A stretch of DNA of 64,000 nucleotides, taken from positions 1 through 64,000 of the forward strand of contig JAAAIG010000092.1 of the NCBI GenBank assembly GCA_015852425.1. The letters run 5' to 3'. Made by a program: the position numbers and the translations under genes. Shown here piece by piece: positions 24,457 through 35,659 of the stretch; the first letter of the stretch is position 1, and the number at the start of each line of letters is the position of its first letter. Source of the DNA: Gryganskiella cystojenkinii (Eukaryota; Mortierellomycota; Mortierellomycetes; Mortierellales; Mortierellaceae). The notes below the pieces were generated by a model that made no database searches, was not told where the DNA came from, and saw only the letters and a program-made list of their open reading frames with translations.

Positions 24457-24634
24457 AACCTTTGCCATCAAATAAAAGACCGGTTGTACATACCGTCGGA
24501 AAATGGGATTAAAAAAAAAAGACTGAAAATTTATTATCAACTCTTATCTATTCCTTTGAAAGCCAGTATTCATTCCAAAGAGAACAAATAGAGTCCTGTC
24601 GTCGTTCTATCCTTCTACTTTGGCTTTCTGTTGT

Positions 24635-26994
24635 CTAAGGGAAAGCACGGCCAGTGAATCTTGGGTACAAGCAAGCGTCGCGGACAGTGTGCAAGTTCAA
24701 CAACCAAGCGATGTAACGCTCAACACCGAGACCGAATCCACCGTGCTCCGAGGTTCCATACTTGCGCTGCTCAGTGAACCAATAGTAAGGTTCGGGGTCA
24801 AGACCCTCACGAGTATAGGCGGTCATCAACTCCTCCAAATCCGAGATACGCATTGATCCTCCAACAATCTCTCCAACGCCAGGCATGAGCACATCCACAG
24901 ACTCGGTCAAAGCACGGTTCTCGGGGCAACGCTTCATGTAGAACGACTTGATCTCAGCGGGGAAGCGGCACAAGAAGATGGGGCGGTTGATCTTGTCAGT
25001 CATGGCACGCTCGGGAGCCTCGGGGATATCCTCACCGAACTCGTAGAAGGTTCCGTCCTCCTTCTTGATATCGTTGTCCTTCAAGTATTGAATCGCATCG
25101 GCATAATCCATGCGCAAGAAGGGACGCTCGGGCTTCTTGAAGTCGGGGTTGAGCTTGTAGATGATCTCGGCAGAGGCCTTGTGGGCCAAGGTACGGTCAA
25201 TGACATCGCATACCATCTCCTCCAATTGAGCCAACAAATCGTCAAAGGTGATAAAGGCCATCTCGGCCTCGCAGTGAGTGTACTCGGACAAGTGACGACG
25301 GGTATGGGACTTCTCGGCACGGAAAGACTCGGCCAAGCAGTAAACATCTCCCAAAGAGGGCAAGCAGGTTTCCAAGTAGAGCTGGGAAGACTGAGTCAAG
25401 TAAGCCTATTGGGGACCCAAGAATTGAATGAGATGGTTTAGTATCGAATGCTCTGACGCCATCAAAGAAAACACACTCCAGAATTCACAGTTGGATATTC
25501 TCATACCTTCTCGTTGTAGTAGTTCAGCTCGAACAAGGTGGAACCGCCCTCGACGGAGGTCTGGACCATGGCAGGAGGGGTAACCTCGGTGAATCCACGG
25601 GCATCAAAGTGGTCGCGGAAGGCCTTCATGACCTGGGAGCGAACCTTCAAGATTCCGGAGGCCTTCTCCTCACGCAAGACCAAGTGACGGAGATCGTACT
25701 TGACGGAAGGATCAGAGTTCTCGTTGACCTTGTTGGAGATAGCATCCTCACCACCGGGGGCCTTTCCAATGCACTCCCAGTAGTCGACAGTCAACTCGTG
25801 GTTATCGGGGGCCTATAGTCGGATATAAAAAAAATGTACAGCAGTTGTCAATCATCATATTCCTGGAGATCCGTATGCTACCAATTTCTCAATTTCTTTT
25901 CCCCATGGATTGTCCACGTACAGTTTTGCCTTCGGGGAGCTCGTTAATGACACCATAGACGGTGATGGTGGACTCGAGGGTAAGGGTAACAGCATCATAG
26001 GATTGGCACTATGTTTAAAAAACTCGAAGTGTTAGAAAGTCTGCTAAATCGCTTCCAGATTGAAAGAGTGCGAGATCTCTTGATTAGATTGTTTCCATCC
26101 AGTCCGCCGCTCGTCTTACCAAAGTGTCAGTGAGGACGCACTGGAGGTAGCCAGTTCCATCTCTCAAGATGACAAAGTGCATGTTCTTTCCCTGGACACG
26201 GAGACGATGAACCCATCCAGAGACACGGACACGCTTGCCACGGTTGGCGACGGAATCCCTGATCTTGATACGGGCAGCCTGGGGCAGAGAGGCATCCTCG
26301 ACGAGGACAACCTTTCTGGCCTGCTCCAAGACACGCTCACGCTCCTCAGCGGCAGCCTGATCCTTAGCAGCCTGTTCAGCAGCCTGCTCAGCAACCTTCT
26401 TGGCCTTCTTCTCCAACTCGGCAACCTTCTTAACAGCCTTCTTCAAGGCAGCTCCAGAGATGGTGGCGTATCCAGAGGTCTCCTCGGGAGTGGCGGCGGC
26501 CTTGTAAACCTGGATGCTGACGTTGTTACCGTGAGCCTGAAGAGCCTTGACAGCGCTCTGGTAGGGGGCTGTAACGGAACCGTTTCCAGTCTCGTCCGAG
26601 CCCTTGGTCTCGTCAACGTGAGCGACGACTATTTTGCCAGAGAGAGAGGTCCCAAAGGAGGAAAATAGTTTAGTGATAGGAAAATGGCGATCTGATCTTG
26701 GCTCCCTAGTCGTTCTTGTCATCCTGTCATTGATGATTATTTCCTGCGTATAAGCCTCATCGATGATATCGATGACCAGGGGGGTTAAGGTTGGTCCAAA
26801 GAGTATGTGTGGGTGTCGTTATTGAACAAGAAGATAAGTGTCTCTGCGTGTCCATGGTCGCTGCTGTGGCATAGTTTTGATTAGAGGTGGTCCCCTGAAG
26901 ATGTTGAGAGCGGGGTAAATGCAACAAAGAGGTGTGCGTGAGATGCATTACCAGCGGCAATAGAGAGAGAGTCGACGGGCAAAGTATCGGCCAT
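24635..26994 (-). CDS. DED81: Asparaginyl-tRNA synthetase, cytosolic
   Basis: Five exons (26994-26952, 26628-26120, 26008-25922, 25812-25507, 25405-24635) give 571 residues. The enzyme charges tRNA(Asn). Order of features: an N-terminal fungal extension with an Ala/Lys/Glu-rich coiled helix (residues ~75-120), an OB-fold anticodon-binding domain ([19 protein letters not shown]), and a class II catalytic core with motif 1 near [17 protein letters not shown], motif 2 ([18 protein letters not shown]) and motif 3 ([15 protein letters not shown]). It ends [10 protein letters not shown], typical of eukaryotic AsnRS. No mitochondrial presequence is seen. The start at 26994 lies in a 14-codon first exon ([15 protein letters not shown]). 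The gene ends 178 bp from the convergent RPR2 stop. Confidence 0.96.
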
Positions 26995-27350
26995 GGCGAT
27001 ATAGATTTGTAAAATGGGTGAGAGAGAGAAAGAGGAAAGAAAAGAAGAAAACACTGAATCTGATTGGATTGAGAATGTAGGGTAGCTGTCCGCCTTTTTA
27101 TTGTTGTCTTTGAGCTTCTTTTTTTTTTTCCTTCTTTTTGATCGAGCCAGTCACGTGTGTCTTGACTCACCGATTTTTCATTCATTTCTCGAATAAGAAA
27201 CCTTGAATACAATTTATTGCGTATTTTTATTAAATTTATTTTTCCGACTCGACTCACTCTCTTTTATTTTTGGCTCTTTCTTCTTTTTCCCAAGAACGCC
27301 TCCGACTCACAAAGGACCATTGGACGATAGCAGACAAGAGAAAAAAAGCT
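26995..27350. promoter_or_regulatory. Divergent promoter region
   Basis: 356 bp separate the AsnRS start from the start of the plus-strand gene at 27351. The spacer has a T-rich tract at 27117-27139 and AT-rich DNA at 27180-27250. No specific factor site is claimed. Confidence 0.5.
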
Positions 27351-28095
27351 ATGAGTAACCCACAACTGCGGCAACAAAGACTTCCCTGGAGATCAGCCCC
27401 TGACAGAGAAAGTGATGGCAGAGTCGAACCTGTTCAGCCCGCTGCGGTCGTCTACCAGGAGAGCGCCATGGTCAAAGAACTGAAACAGCGCGCGGCTAAT
27501 GTTCTCAGTGACCATTCGCTTTTATTGCTCAATGCCATCACCATGAACGAGGTAATTCCAGGGTGACTCCTCTCATTTCCACTCTCATTATTTTCATTGA
27601 GCTATGACTCGCGTCTGTCCATTTCGTCACTCACCTCTGACCTTGACCTGTCGTTTCGCAGACACCGACTAAGGCAAGACTCCGTTCATATAGGTAACTA
27701 TCTCGCCTGTATCATTCCAAAGTCGTCCTTCCCTGGATACTCTCAGCTTGATCATTTACACATGTAACCTTTATATGATTCTTTTCACTCTCAGGCACCT
27801 TACAGGACAACCTCAACCGCCACACGAATATGCTCCCGCAAAGAGAAAACATAAGGAAGCAGAGGCTGTTGCAGGAGGATCTTTATCATCATCAACAACA
27901 ACAACAATCAGACCCGTAGCAACATCCCGATCATCTGGATCCTCTGGTCTATCAAGCTCAACAACAGGGGCACGCTCATCTTCCAACATGGATACCACCA
28001 CAGCAGGAACATCGTCCTCGAGGCCACGACGCGAGTCCATCCCTCTTGACGATGAATTTTCGCCGACTCACTTTCAAGGTCCTCTCAATCATTGA
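27351..28095 (+). CDS. Hypothetical protein with a conserved-looking N-terminal helix
   Basis: Three exons (27351-27551, 27662-27693, 27795-28095) give 177 residues; all junctions are canonical and keep frame, including a 32-bp middle exon. The N-terminal 80 residues read as a structured unit (AMVKELKQRAANVLSDHSLL, ITMNETPTKARLRSYRHLTG). The rest is Ser/Thr-rich and disordered, with a Lys/Arg patch (PAKRKHKEAE) and RPRRES, ending HFQGPLNH. No family is recognised. The basic patch could be a nuclear localisation signal (inference). It is divergent from AsnRS. Confidence 0.65.
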
Positions 28096-28340
28096 AGCAA
28101 CACCGGGATCACCCTTACCAACTCTGTACTTTTACACACCTCATTTCTTTCCTTGCGCCCAACTATTCATTTGGCGCATTTTGTATTTTACCACCACCAC
28201 CATTTATCAGAGAATGTCATTTGTGTCTCCATCTGCTCCTTTCTTTGTTTCGTGAGTCGAAGGATGACTAGCCTAGAACTTCACTACGAAATAAACTTTT
28301 TAAGCAAAGAAAAGAAAAGTGCTATGGCTCACAGCTTCTT

Positions 28341-30725
28341 CTAGCGATGCCTGCCACAGCCATGTCGCTTCGGAGCCTTCTTCTTGAAACACCCACGGCG
28401 CTCTCCGCAACCACCGTCTGCACCACCACGTGTCCAGGACTCCCATCGTTGCTTCCACGAGTCGCCACCATGCTCGGACATTGCCTCCTTTTGGATATAA
28501 CCAAATTGACGATGGATCTTGTCCTGCATCTTCTGAACAAATTTCGACCGCACGACCTTTTCGACCTTGCGCTCGGCCTTGGTCATAAACCGATCCATTT
28601 TATCGAGATACTTTTCTGTCTGAATCTTTTTCGATAGTTTCTGCATCCGTTTGGATTTCCAGAGACCTTGGATACGATCCTCCATCTCGGTGAGGACTTG
28701 ATCGGCCTTGTCGAGGATCGGATAATCAGCGATATCTGAGAGGACTTTTTCGGCTTTTTCAAGAACCGGGTCGACTCTTTCCGGTGAGAACCGGGCACGG
28801 AGGTCAACTTTGATAAACTCGACCACGGACCGGATCTGTTCTTCGATTGTGACGATCAGATCAGTGGGTTCTTGGGGCTCAAAGGCTGGGCGTTCCTTCT
28901 CTTGTTGCTGCTGGTACTGGCGCTGTTGTCTACGTTCGTATTTCTCTTTAAAGTTCTGGGCGATGGCCTCGAACGCAAAAACCGCTTTCTGGGAAACCTT
29001 CTCGCCTTGGCGCCATAACCGTTCTCCTTGAATCGGAAGAAAGTCCTTGGTATCAAAAATGTAGTCGAAATACCTCGAGAGGACTCCAAGCAGGGATTTC
29101 GCAGACTCGATCGAAACTGCAACGACGGCTCTAGCAACCAGGTGGGCGTTGCAGACGACGGGGCGCAGCTGCGGAAACGAGGCTTCTAACCAGGAATGCG
29201 TATCGTTCGGCAGGACCTTGGACAGAGGTCCCAGGAGACGCTCCTGCCACTGTCGTAAAGGATCCTCGCCCCCTTCCTCATCCTCCCACTGATGAGCTTC
29301 TTTCTCTTGAGTAGAGGTTTCTCCTTTTTGGCCATTGTTTGTAGGTGGTACAGCCGTGGACTTGCGAGGTTTAGGCCAGATCAGCTCCAGGGGTGTGTCC
29401 GGGATCTGGGTCCCATTCTCGAACCACATGTGCAGGAAATACTTGGGTTGTTCCACACAGGACCAATGGATGGACCGCTGAGTCTCTTGAAGACGACGAC
29501 GACGTCTTCTCAACGAGGTTATATAGACTTTGCTAGTACCGTTCATCAGATCCTGAACGATCGGTTCGATATCCGGGAGATCGTCCATCTTGTGGTTATT
29601 GCTTCGCAAGGGGCCGATTCTCCGATCTCCCAAGATCTTGACATGCAAGGGATAGGGCCTTTTGGGTTTGAAGGCTGCCCCCCTCACGGTAAGGAGATCG
29701 ACATGGGCGACACCGACACGACCATTCTGGACGTATTTCAGTTCTCGAATGACAGCATGCGCAGGTTGTGAGGAGGTCAAATCCTGTTGGTGAGGGTTGT
29801 TCAGGTAAAAGTTCAGGGAGGAGGCAAGAAGGACCAAGGCAACGAGCCAAAGGGCTGTCTTCTTCAGACGGTATCGAACCACGATCTCATCCCACTCTCT
29901 GATCAGACGAGACATGTCATTGAGAGCAAGGGGCGCGGTGATGGCTGTCGCGGGAGTGATGGTACCGTCGTCGTTGCTGTTGTTGTTGCTGCTGCTGCTG
30001 CCTCTATCGGCATTGTAGAGTTGAGCAGTTCTTGGAGGCTGCTGTCCTCGATGCTTTAGCTGCTGAGGTTGCTGCTGCAGCGGCCAAGTGGGACATGGCA
30101 AAGTAGTCTTCTCAGCCTTTTCGACTGTGGATCCGATCGCCTGATCAGGATGTTGGAGACGATCCTCCGATCCTGGCGCTGACGTTGTTGATATTTCGGA
30201 CTCTATGGGCTCATTTTGGTGGTGTCCTTGCTGCTGACCTTGCACTTGCAAAGATAGATCCTGCTGCACGTCAGCATCGAGAATGCTGCTCTGCTGGACA
30301 TCGAGAGTGTGGACGGCTGTGAAGGCATCTTCCTGTCTAACGTCCGCTTTGTTGGCCTCCTCACTCTCAACTTTATCCTGAACCACAGCTATGTTGCTTG
30401 TGTGGTGGTCTTGGTCGAGCAGGATAGGGTCTTGTATTGTCGTTGTGATCTCTTGCGGGGACGAGAGTGACACAGACTGAGGAAGCACATGTGGGACAGT
30501 CACCTCCTCTTCGTCTTCGTCTTGCTCTTGCTGGAGGAGGGTTTCGTCCTGGTTTTGGGAAGACGGGGGGAGAAAGGTTGTGGAAGACGAGGGGGAAAGG
30601 GAGTCGAGTCCAGAGACTGAGGCCAGTTCCGAGTCCGAGGGGTACTCAAGGACATCGTCTGAATCGTACTCCAAATCGGATTCTTCGCCTCCAGAGGACC
30701 AAGAGTCTGGTTGCTCAAACTTCAT
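28341..30725 (-). CDS. Unknown single-pass membrane protein, 794 residues
   Basis: One uninterrupted exon from ATG at 30725. Residues 1-270 are acidic and Gln/Ser-rich, without a signal peptide. A single transmembrane helix (ALWLVALVLLASSLNFYL) lies at about residues 291-308. A folded-looking domain of about 150 residues follows (VGVAHVDLLTVRG, PYPLHVKILGDRR, a tryptophan-rich end HMWFENGTQIPDTPLELIWP). The last 250 residues are long amphipathic helices rich in Lys/Glu with repeated D-K-A/M phrases (PVLEKAEKVLSD, ILDKADQVLTEM, YLDKMDRFMTKAERK). The end is Cys/Arg/Gly-rich (CGERRGCFKKKAPKR). Positive charges around the helix leave topology uncertain. I recognise no family; the first 270 residues are probably disordered. 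Confidence 0.7.
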   Translation of the reverse strand: MKFEQPDSWSSGGEESDLEYDSDDVLEYPSDSELASVSGLDSLSPSSSTTFLPPSSQNQDETLLQQEQDEDEEEVTVPHVLPQSVSLSSPQEITTTIQDPILLDQDHHTSNIAVVQDKVESEEANKADVRQEDAFTAVHTLDVQQSSILDADVQQDLSLQVQGQQQGHHQNEPIESEISTTSAPGSEDRLQHPDQAIGSTVEKAEKTTLPCPTWPLQQQPQQLKHRGQQPPRTAQLYNADRGSSSSNNNSNDDGTITPATAITAPLALNDMSRLIREWDEIVVRYRLKKTALWLVALVLLASSLNFYLNNPHQQDLTSSQPAHAVIRELKYVQNGRVGVAHVDLLTVRGAAFKPKRPYPLHVKILGDRRIGPLRSNNHKMDDLPDIEPIVQDLMNGTSKVYITSLRRRRRRLQETQRSIHWSCVEQPKYFLHMWFENGTQIPDTPLELIWPKPRKSTAVPPTNNGQKGETSTQEKEAHQWEDEEGGEDPLRQWQERLLGPLSKVLPNDTHSWLEASFPQLRPVVCNAHLVARAVVAVSIESAKSLLGVLSRYFDYIFDTKDFLPIQGERLWRQGEKVSQKAVFAFEAIAQNFKEKYERRQQRQYQQQQEKERPAFEPQEPTDLIVTIEEQIRSVVEFIKVDLRARFSPERVDPVLEKAEKVLSDIADYPILDKADQVLTEMEDRIQGLWKSKRMQKLSKKIQTEKYLDKMDRFMTKAERKVEKVVRSKFVQKMQDKIHRQFGYIQKEAMSEHGGDSWKQRWESWTRGGADGGCGERRGCFKKKAPKRHGCGRHR

Positions 30726-31622
30726 TTGTTGTTAGAGGAAGTGCTAACTAGTGTGTGTGCGTGTTTTTGGGTATGGATAGTGTGTGTGGATTGCGTGTGC
30801 CAAGTAAGGGAGGAGAAGAAGAGAGGTAAAAAATAAAAGAAGGATGGGTGGGAAGTGAGATAGAGTCGAAAGAAAAAGGAAATAAAAAAAAAGGCGACGT
30901 GGAAGTTTTGAAAGACTGGAAACAAAAAGAAAAATGCGACCGTGCCAAGAGACAGTGAGAACGCATTGATCGTGCACTGCTTCCATCTCTCGCTTTACAA
31001 AAAAGGGGGACGTACAGAAAACGAGGACAGAGAAACAGAACGGGGACAACCCCATCCAGACTACATGCATGGCGAAGCAAAAAAAAAGAAGGGATAGGCG
31101 GTTGGTTTGAATCCTGCATGGTCGGTCGTCTTTCCTCTTTTCTCTCTCGACCCTCCATCTTTAAGTGTCATTGTTCGCAGGTGGCGACCGAATCCATATC
31201 ATTCTTTTGTCCTTCAGAGAAGGAGTGCACAAAAGCAAAGGACGGTTCCTGAACGCAGCGGGTGGTCAGTCAGCCAACGGAGATTTAGCGTGCAGGAACG
31301 AAAGACAGTCTTGTTGAGATTCATTTCCAGGCCAAACAGGGGCACCTGTTGCCTGTGGTCTGTGAACTTTGTCTCTTTCACTTTGACTAGCGGGCTCGAT
31401 GTGCTTTAATTCATTTCTTTCTTCGCATTGCCTTTTTGACATCTTTGCCCCCCGCCCCTCCTTCATCTCTTCATGACCCTTCCTCTCTCCCTCTCTCCCT
31501 CTCTCTACTAGCCCTATTCTAACTCGACCCTCTCCTCTCTCTCCCGCCAAAAAACCCCAAATTTTAACCACCCCCTTAGTCCTGACCCCTTTCCGCTCTC
31601 TCATTCCCTCTTCCCTCGCATA
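30726..31622. promoter_or_regulatory. Divergent intergenic region
   Basis: 897 bp between two divergently transcribed genes. The left part is A/G-rich, and the right part (31430-31560) is strongly C/T-rich, a pattern common in fungal promoters and 5' leaders just upstream of the 31623 start. No gene is supported. Confidence 0.5.
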
Positions 31623-33498
31623 ATGTCTCTTGCCACACCATCTTCGACAATACCCTCGCCCTGTCCAACATGTTCACAAGCCTATTGTTCACCGGGCTGT
31701 GACAAAGCTGCTGGATATATTTGCAAGGCATCCGTCATTGGGGCCTTATGTCAATGCCCAGTAGCGAGTTGTATTAATGAGACCGCAGACCCTGCAAACA
31801 ACAATAACGACACCCCATCCCCCCACAAATCCATCGTGGGCCCTGTCGTGGGAAGCATCGCCGCATTAATCGTCATTGGTGCAGTTGTAATCTTTCTCCT
31901 TCGTCGGAGACGGAGGCAACGACTGCGATTGATCCATAGTTCGAGCGTGATGCTCAATCAGGAAGACTACCTCGAATCATTCTCAAAGAGGTGGCATGGG
32001 GTAAGGGCAACCAAATGCATTATTCATCAATGACACAAAATGTGAACACTACGGATACACAGAGACAAATATGGAAAGAGTGGGCGCCCTGGACGCTTGG
32101 ACAGCAAGACGCTTCTTTTCCAGCTCCCCTGTCTCCCTCTCCCATCTGGCCTTATCTCCTTGTCCAATCCAACGGTCGAAATTATAATGAAATTTTGGGG
32201 CGCTAAAAATATACTCTGTTTGTCTTTTCTTTTGGAGCGAGGGGCAGTGAAAACGACTCACCCCTCGGAGACAAGATCAAAAAGAGCGAGGAACTTAAAA
32301 GAGGAACTTTACTCCAGGAGAACCAGCAAGGGAGGGGACACACGCCAAGACCGTCGATCCTCTCCATCGTATCTCATTCTGGCGTAAACTCGATGACCCA
32401 GAGTCGCGCTTTGGAAACTCGACCATTCAGAACAGTTTGGAATGTTTTCTTGTTTCTGACTGATTTTATTATTTTTATTATAGTCGACTGGAAGTGAACT
32501 GGAGGGACACAAGGACGTAATCCGCATCGCATACATCCCAAGCATGATCAGCGAGAGCTCCCTTAACATTCCAGAGCCGTCAAATAATCGAAACGGAGGT
32601 ATGTCATGTTCTTGAATACAAAGGCGATTCTTTATATAATTACTCGGAACCGCACATAGGTGGAGGAGCCACAACATATGCTGACATACACCGACCTTTT
32701 TTTTTTTTTTTTGCTTCTTCTTGTTCTCCTCCAGCTTCAAAATCGCAATTCAACTCACTGAAGGACGAGGACAGGAAAAAGAAGCACGACTCTGCAATCT
32801 TGGACGAGGCTGTGGTCATGGGCGTGTCCCATAAAGCGACTGCTCAAGTGATGAAACTCAACAACCTCAAGGCGACTAAATCCGATCTCATTCAACGATC
32901 CAATTCTCTCCACAGCTCGAATTCGATAAAGCGTTCGAAATCCCAACGGCGGGTCGACGCTGCTGCTGGAAGGACGGCTGGAACACGGGTCCGGTCACCG
33001 CTAGGCGGAAACATGTCGGCTTCGGATTCCGATCAGGAGGAGAGCGGAAGTGATGGTGCCTCGACTGCGATTCACACCACAACAACGACAAGGCGGAGGT
33101 CCGGACAACCATCGTCTTCAGACAAGGACCCCTCCAATCCTTTCATGTCGGAAGCCGAACTCATCTCGTTTGGACCCTCAACTTCAACAGCTACAAAATG
33201 CAGCAATCGATCCTCCAACCCGTTTCTCTCTGCATCGGAATCCATGGCAGGCAGTACAGCGCCCTCTCCAGTCTTTACCTCGATGGCGATCTCTCTTGCT
33301 GGAGATGATCTCTTGTCGTCACCAATCTCGGCTCTCGAAAGTGCGAATTTGCGACCGTGGACAACGTCTTCTTCCACAACTTTGCGTGACTCTACGTTCT
33401 CGACTGCTTCGGATTCAAGGTCTTCGACTCGCGGCGATGGCGAGGAGATTATGATCTTTTGGGATGGTCACCGAGATTCCAAGGCCTCGAACCTCTGA
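31623..33498 (+). CDS. Single-pass membrane protein with Cys-rich ectodomain (Opy2-like layout)
   Basis: Three exons (31623-32000, 32484-32598, 32735-33498) join in frame to 418 residues. The N terminus has eight cysteines in about 35 residues (CPTCSQAYCSPGCD ... CQCPVASC), then a short linker, one transmembrane helix (VGPVVGSIAALIVIGAVVIF, ~75-94) and a strongly basic stop-transfer (LLRRRRRQRLRL). The long cytosolic tail is Ser/Thr-rich and contains MKLNNLKATKSDLI, SNSIKRSKSQRR and two NPF motifs (DPSNPFMS, SSNPFLSA), which in other proteins bind EH-domain endocytic proteins. Layout and cysteine count resemble Opy2-type membrane anchors that recruit Ste50 in the HOG pathway, but the cysteine spacing does not let me assign the family. 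Intron 1 is long (483 bp), so an additional small exon is possible. Confidence 0.65.
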
Positions 33499-34011
33499 AA
33501 TGGACTTGTTCTCCGTTCTCCATGAACCCTTATTTATTTTCATATCATATCTGTACCATACCCCCCCTTCTCCAAGAATCTACTTCTTTAAATTATACAC
33601 TTCCACAGGACGTTTTCTTGAAGATTCAACAATTTTATTACATTTTCAAAACAATTTGTAAAAAAAAAAAAGCGACATTTGGCCATTCAATCATACCTAG
33701 CAGAACGAACAGAGAATAGGAAGCAAAAAGTCAGCTATGATTCTGTGCTAGTGCAGATTCTCAAAGCAATCGCTTCACGTATAAAAGTTGAAAAGAGCCT
33801 CAGAAAAAATTGTGTATGTGATTTGTTTGTCATCCTTCCCCAACATTGGAGTAAGAATTGCAGAATCGCTTATCATCAGGGGCAGAGAAAGGGTTTGAAA
33901 GGGAAGGAAAAGGTATCATTTTTATTGTCTGAATAAAAGGTATCTGCTTTTACCTTTTGTCAAAAAATCCATCGAGATACGAGATAAGGAGTGCAAACAA
34001 GGCAGGGTATA
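33499..34011. other. Intergenic region
   Basis: 3' flank of the preceding gene and AT-rich sequence, including A-runs at 33660-33671. No supported gene. Confidence 0.5.
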
Positions 34012-34540
34012 CTAAGGTTGGGAGACCTGAACGAAAAAAAGAACAAAAATCATCGTTAATGATCAGTCTCAAATTCAAGCCACAATGAAGAGCGAGATGA
34101 AGGTTGTTCTCGTAGAACCGAATCGAGGGTCAAATAGATTGCTTCAGATCAAGGAAGGCACGATGTTCAATCAACATAATTGTTTAGACGTGAAATATCG
34201 AAACATCATCAGCAGAGTATTCAACCGAGCGCGATCGGGGTAACGAGTAGGTCAACTGGGCAATGGAAAGGGAGGATAATGGATTCACTGGATCTTACCT
34301 TATTGCAAGTTGTGGCTCCAGCTCTGGGGTTCTTGACAAACAATCCATCGAATCCGTTCGCGTTCTTGTGCACTCGAGGATCCTCATAAAAGGCGGTCTG
34401 TTGGACGAAGCTATTGTAACTCGAGCCACTTTTCAAAAGAAAAGAAGCTGTCGTCGATACGAAAGGCCTGAGCAACAGAGCCTGTTTTCCTTGGCCGAGA
34501 GTCCTCAGGTTGCAAACACGTCCGGAATGAGTGAAAGCTG
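34012..34540 (-). CDS. Partial or relic gene: one coding exon plus terminal exon
   Basis: A minus-strand frame is open from about 34540 to a clear donor at 34299 (CNK|GTAAGA). It includes LLLRPFVSTTASFLLKSGSS and then TAFYEDPRVHKNANGFDGLF. A strong acceptor (TTTTTTTCGTTCAG) at 34027 starts a four-codon last exon VSQP followed by TAG. No ATG occurs in the open part, so the first exon is missing or lost. No domain is recognised; a secreted or membrane origin is possible from the hydrophobic Thr/Ser/Leu run. Confidence 0.3.
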
Positions 34541-34856
34541 ATCAGGAAGGGAGAGGGTAGGATGTGGAGAGGGAGGGAAAGAGGAAGATCTAAACAAAAT
34601 AAAAACATAGAAAAATTTTATATGAAGGTAGGGACTGCTTGTAGCATGTGCACTCTTTGATTCTACTAAACGTGACACAATAACTGTCACGTGAAATACT
34701 GCCCTTAAATGGTGTGGCGTCATCGTGTTTTGGTGGCGCTCCCTCCATCGCGTGGTCTTCCTTTTGTACCAATTGCCCTTTTTCAGATATTCTTTCTTCT
34801 ACCTCACTCTTGTTTCCGTTTGATCCTAGCTGCATTTTACTTTTTTTTTGGTCGCC

Positions 34857-35040
34857 ATGGCGAGCAGCACTATTGCCGACAATACCATGACCAACAAGGA
34901 ACCCGATCCTGTCTTGTGGAGGGTCAAGTGAACTCATTCTGTGTCAAGATTAACCCTACCGAAACAGTCGGTCAGCTCAAGAAGCATTTCAAGATCGAAA
35001 AGTCCTCCCGCTTTGGTGATGAAATGGCAGGTGTGGGGCT
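34857..35040 (+). pseudogene. Crinkler-type (CRN) N-terminal domain relic, frameshifted
   Basis: ATGs at 34857 and 34887 open a short frame (MTNKEPDP...), but the recognisable domain lies in another frame from about 34910: CLVEGQVNSFCVKINPTETV followed by GQLKKHFKIEKSSRFGDEMA. This matches the ubiquitin-like header of fungal and oomycete Crinkler-type proteins (CLV-x-G ... I-x-P-x-x-T-V-x-x-L-K-x-x-I-K ... F). A single indel between 34887 and 34910 would restore the join. The domain decays after residue ~45, and the usual LTLWKVSI part and C-terminal effector or enzyme domain are absent. In Mucoromycota, CRN-like genes are numerous; their roles are mostly unknown. The dispersed segment (copy B) lies about 170 bp downstream on the same strand. 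Confidence 0.65.
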
Positions 35041-35206
35041 GAGTGACTCTGTTTGTCGACGGTCAGTGGCACCTGTACCTCCGGTGGCGATTCCTAGAAA
35101 TGACATATCGAGCCTTGACATCTCACTGTTGGTTTCCGTGGTTCTTTTCTTAAGGCTATCATCTAAAGGTATTCTCGTCCTACTCGTCGCGAGCAGTATG
35201 ATAGGA

Positions 35207-35277
35207 AGAGCTGACATCGGAGGATCAAAAAGCAACGTCGCCATGAACGCCTGGCTGCCATAAGCCAGTTGTCTCCG
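35207..35277 (+). repeat. Dispersed coding-like segment, copy B
   Basis: It reads GRADIGGSKSNVAMNAWLP and then a stop (TAA) where the other copies have Gln. It lies in an open plus-strand frame that also holds the CRN-like header upstream. Related copies are at 10951-11020 and 37092-37177. Confidence 0.75.
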
Positions 35278-35659
35278 GGGAGTGACCATGCCCCTCCCTC
35301 CCTTGGATTTTTCCTCCGTCCCCTTGAAATTTTCTTTTGTGCAACAAAGTTGGTGACCGCCAATGGCGCGTCAATGGCAATGCAAAAGGCAAAGCAAAGT
35401 GTACAATGGACTACAGTACTGTAAAATTACTGTAAAAAAAATTCTTAAAGAAATAGCCCTGGCACTTCTGTTGACTCAAATTGCATCGCCTTCTTCTCAT
35501 CGCTGCATCACAATATGAGAGCTGCTCCTTCTGCGGTTTTAAGAAAACATGCGGTATGCGCCGGTCCCCTTGCTTTTCGTTTTCTCGGTTTCCGCATTGT
35601 TCTGTCACCCCTCCATTCCATTACTTTTCCCTACCAACCCTTCTCACAAAGCCACGCTC
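35278..35659. other. Intergenic region
   Basis: Upstream region of the Kre9-like gene. Short frames only; nothing recognised. Confidence 0.45.

Noticed and set aside
31090..31135. Possible tRNA T-loop/B-box (GGTTTGAATCC)
   Set aside because: No matching A box, anticodon stem or terminator at the right spacing.
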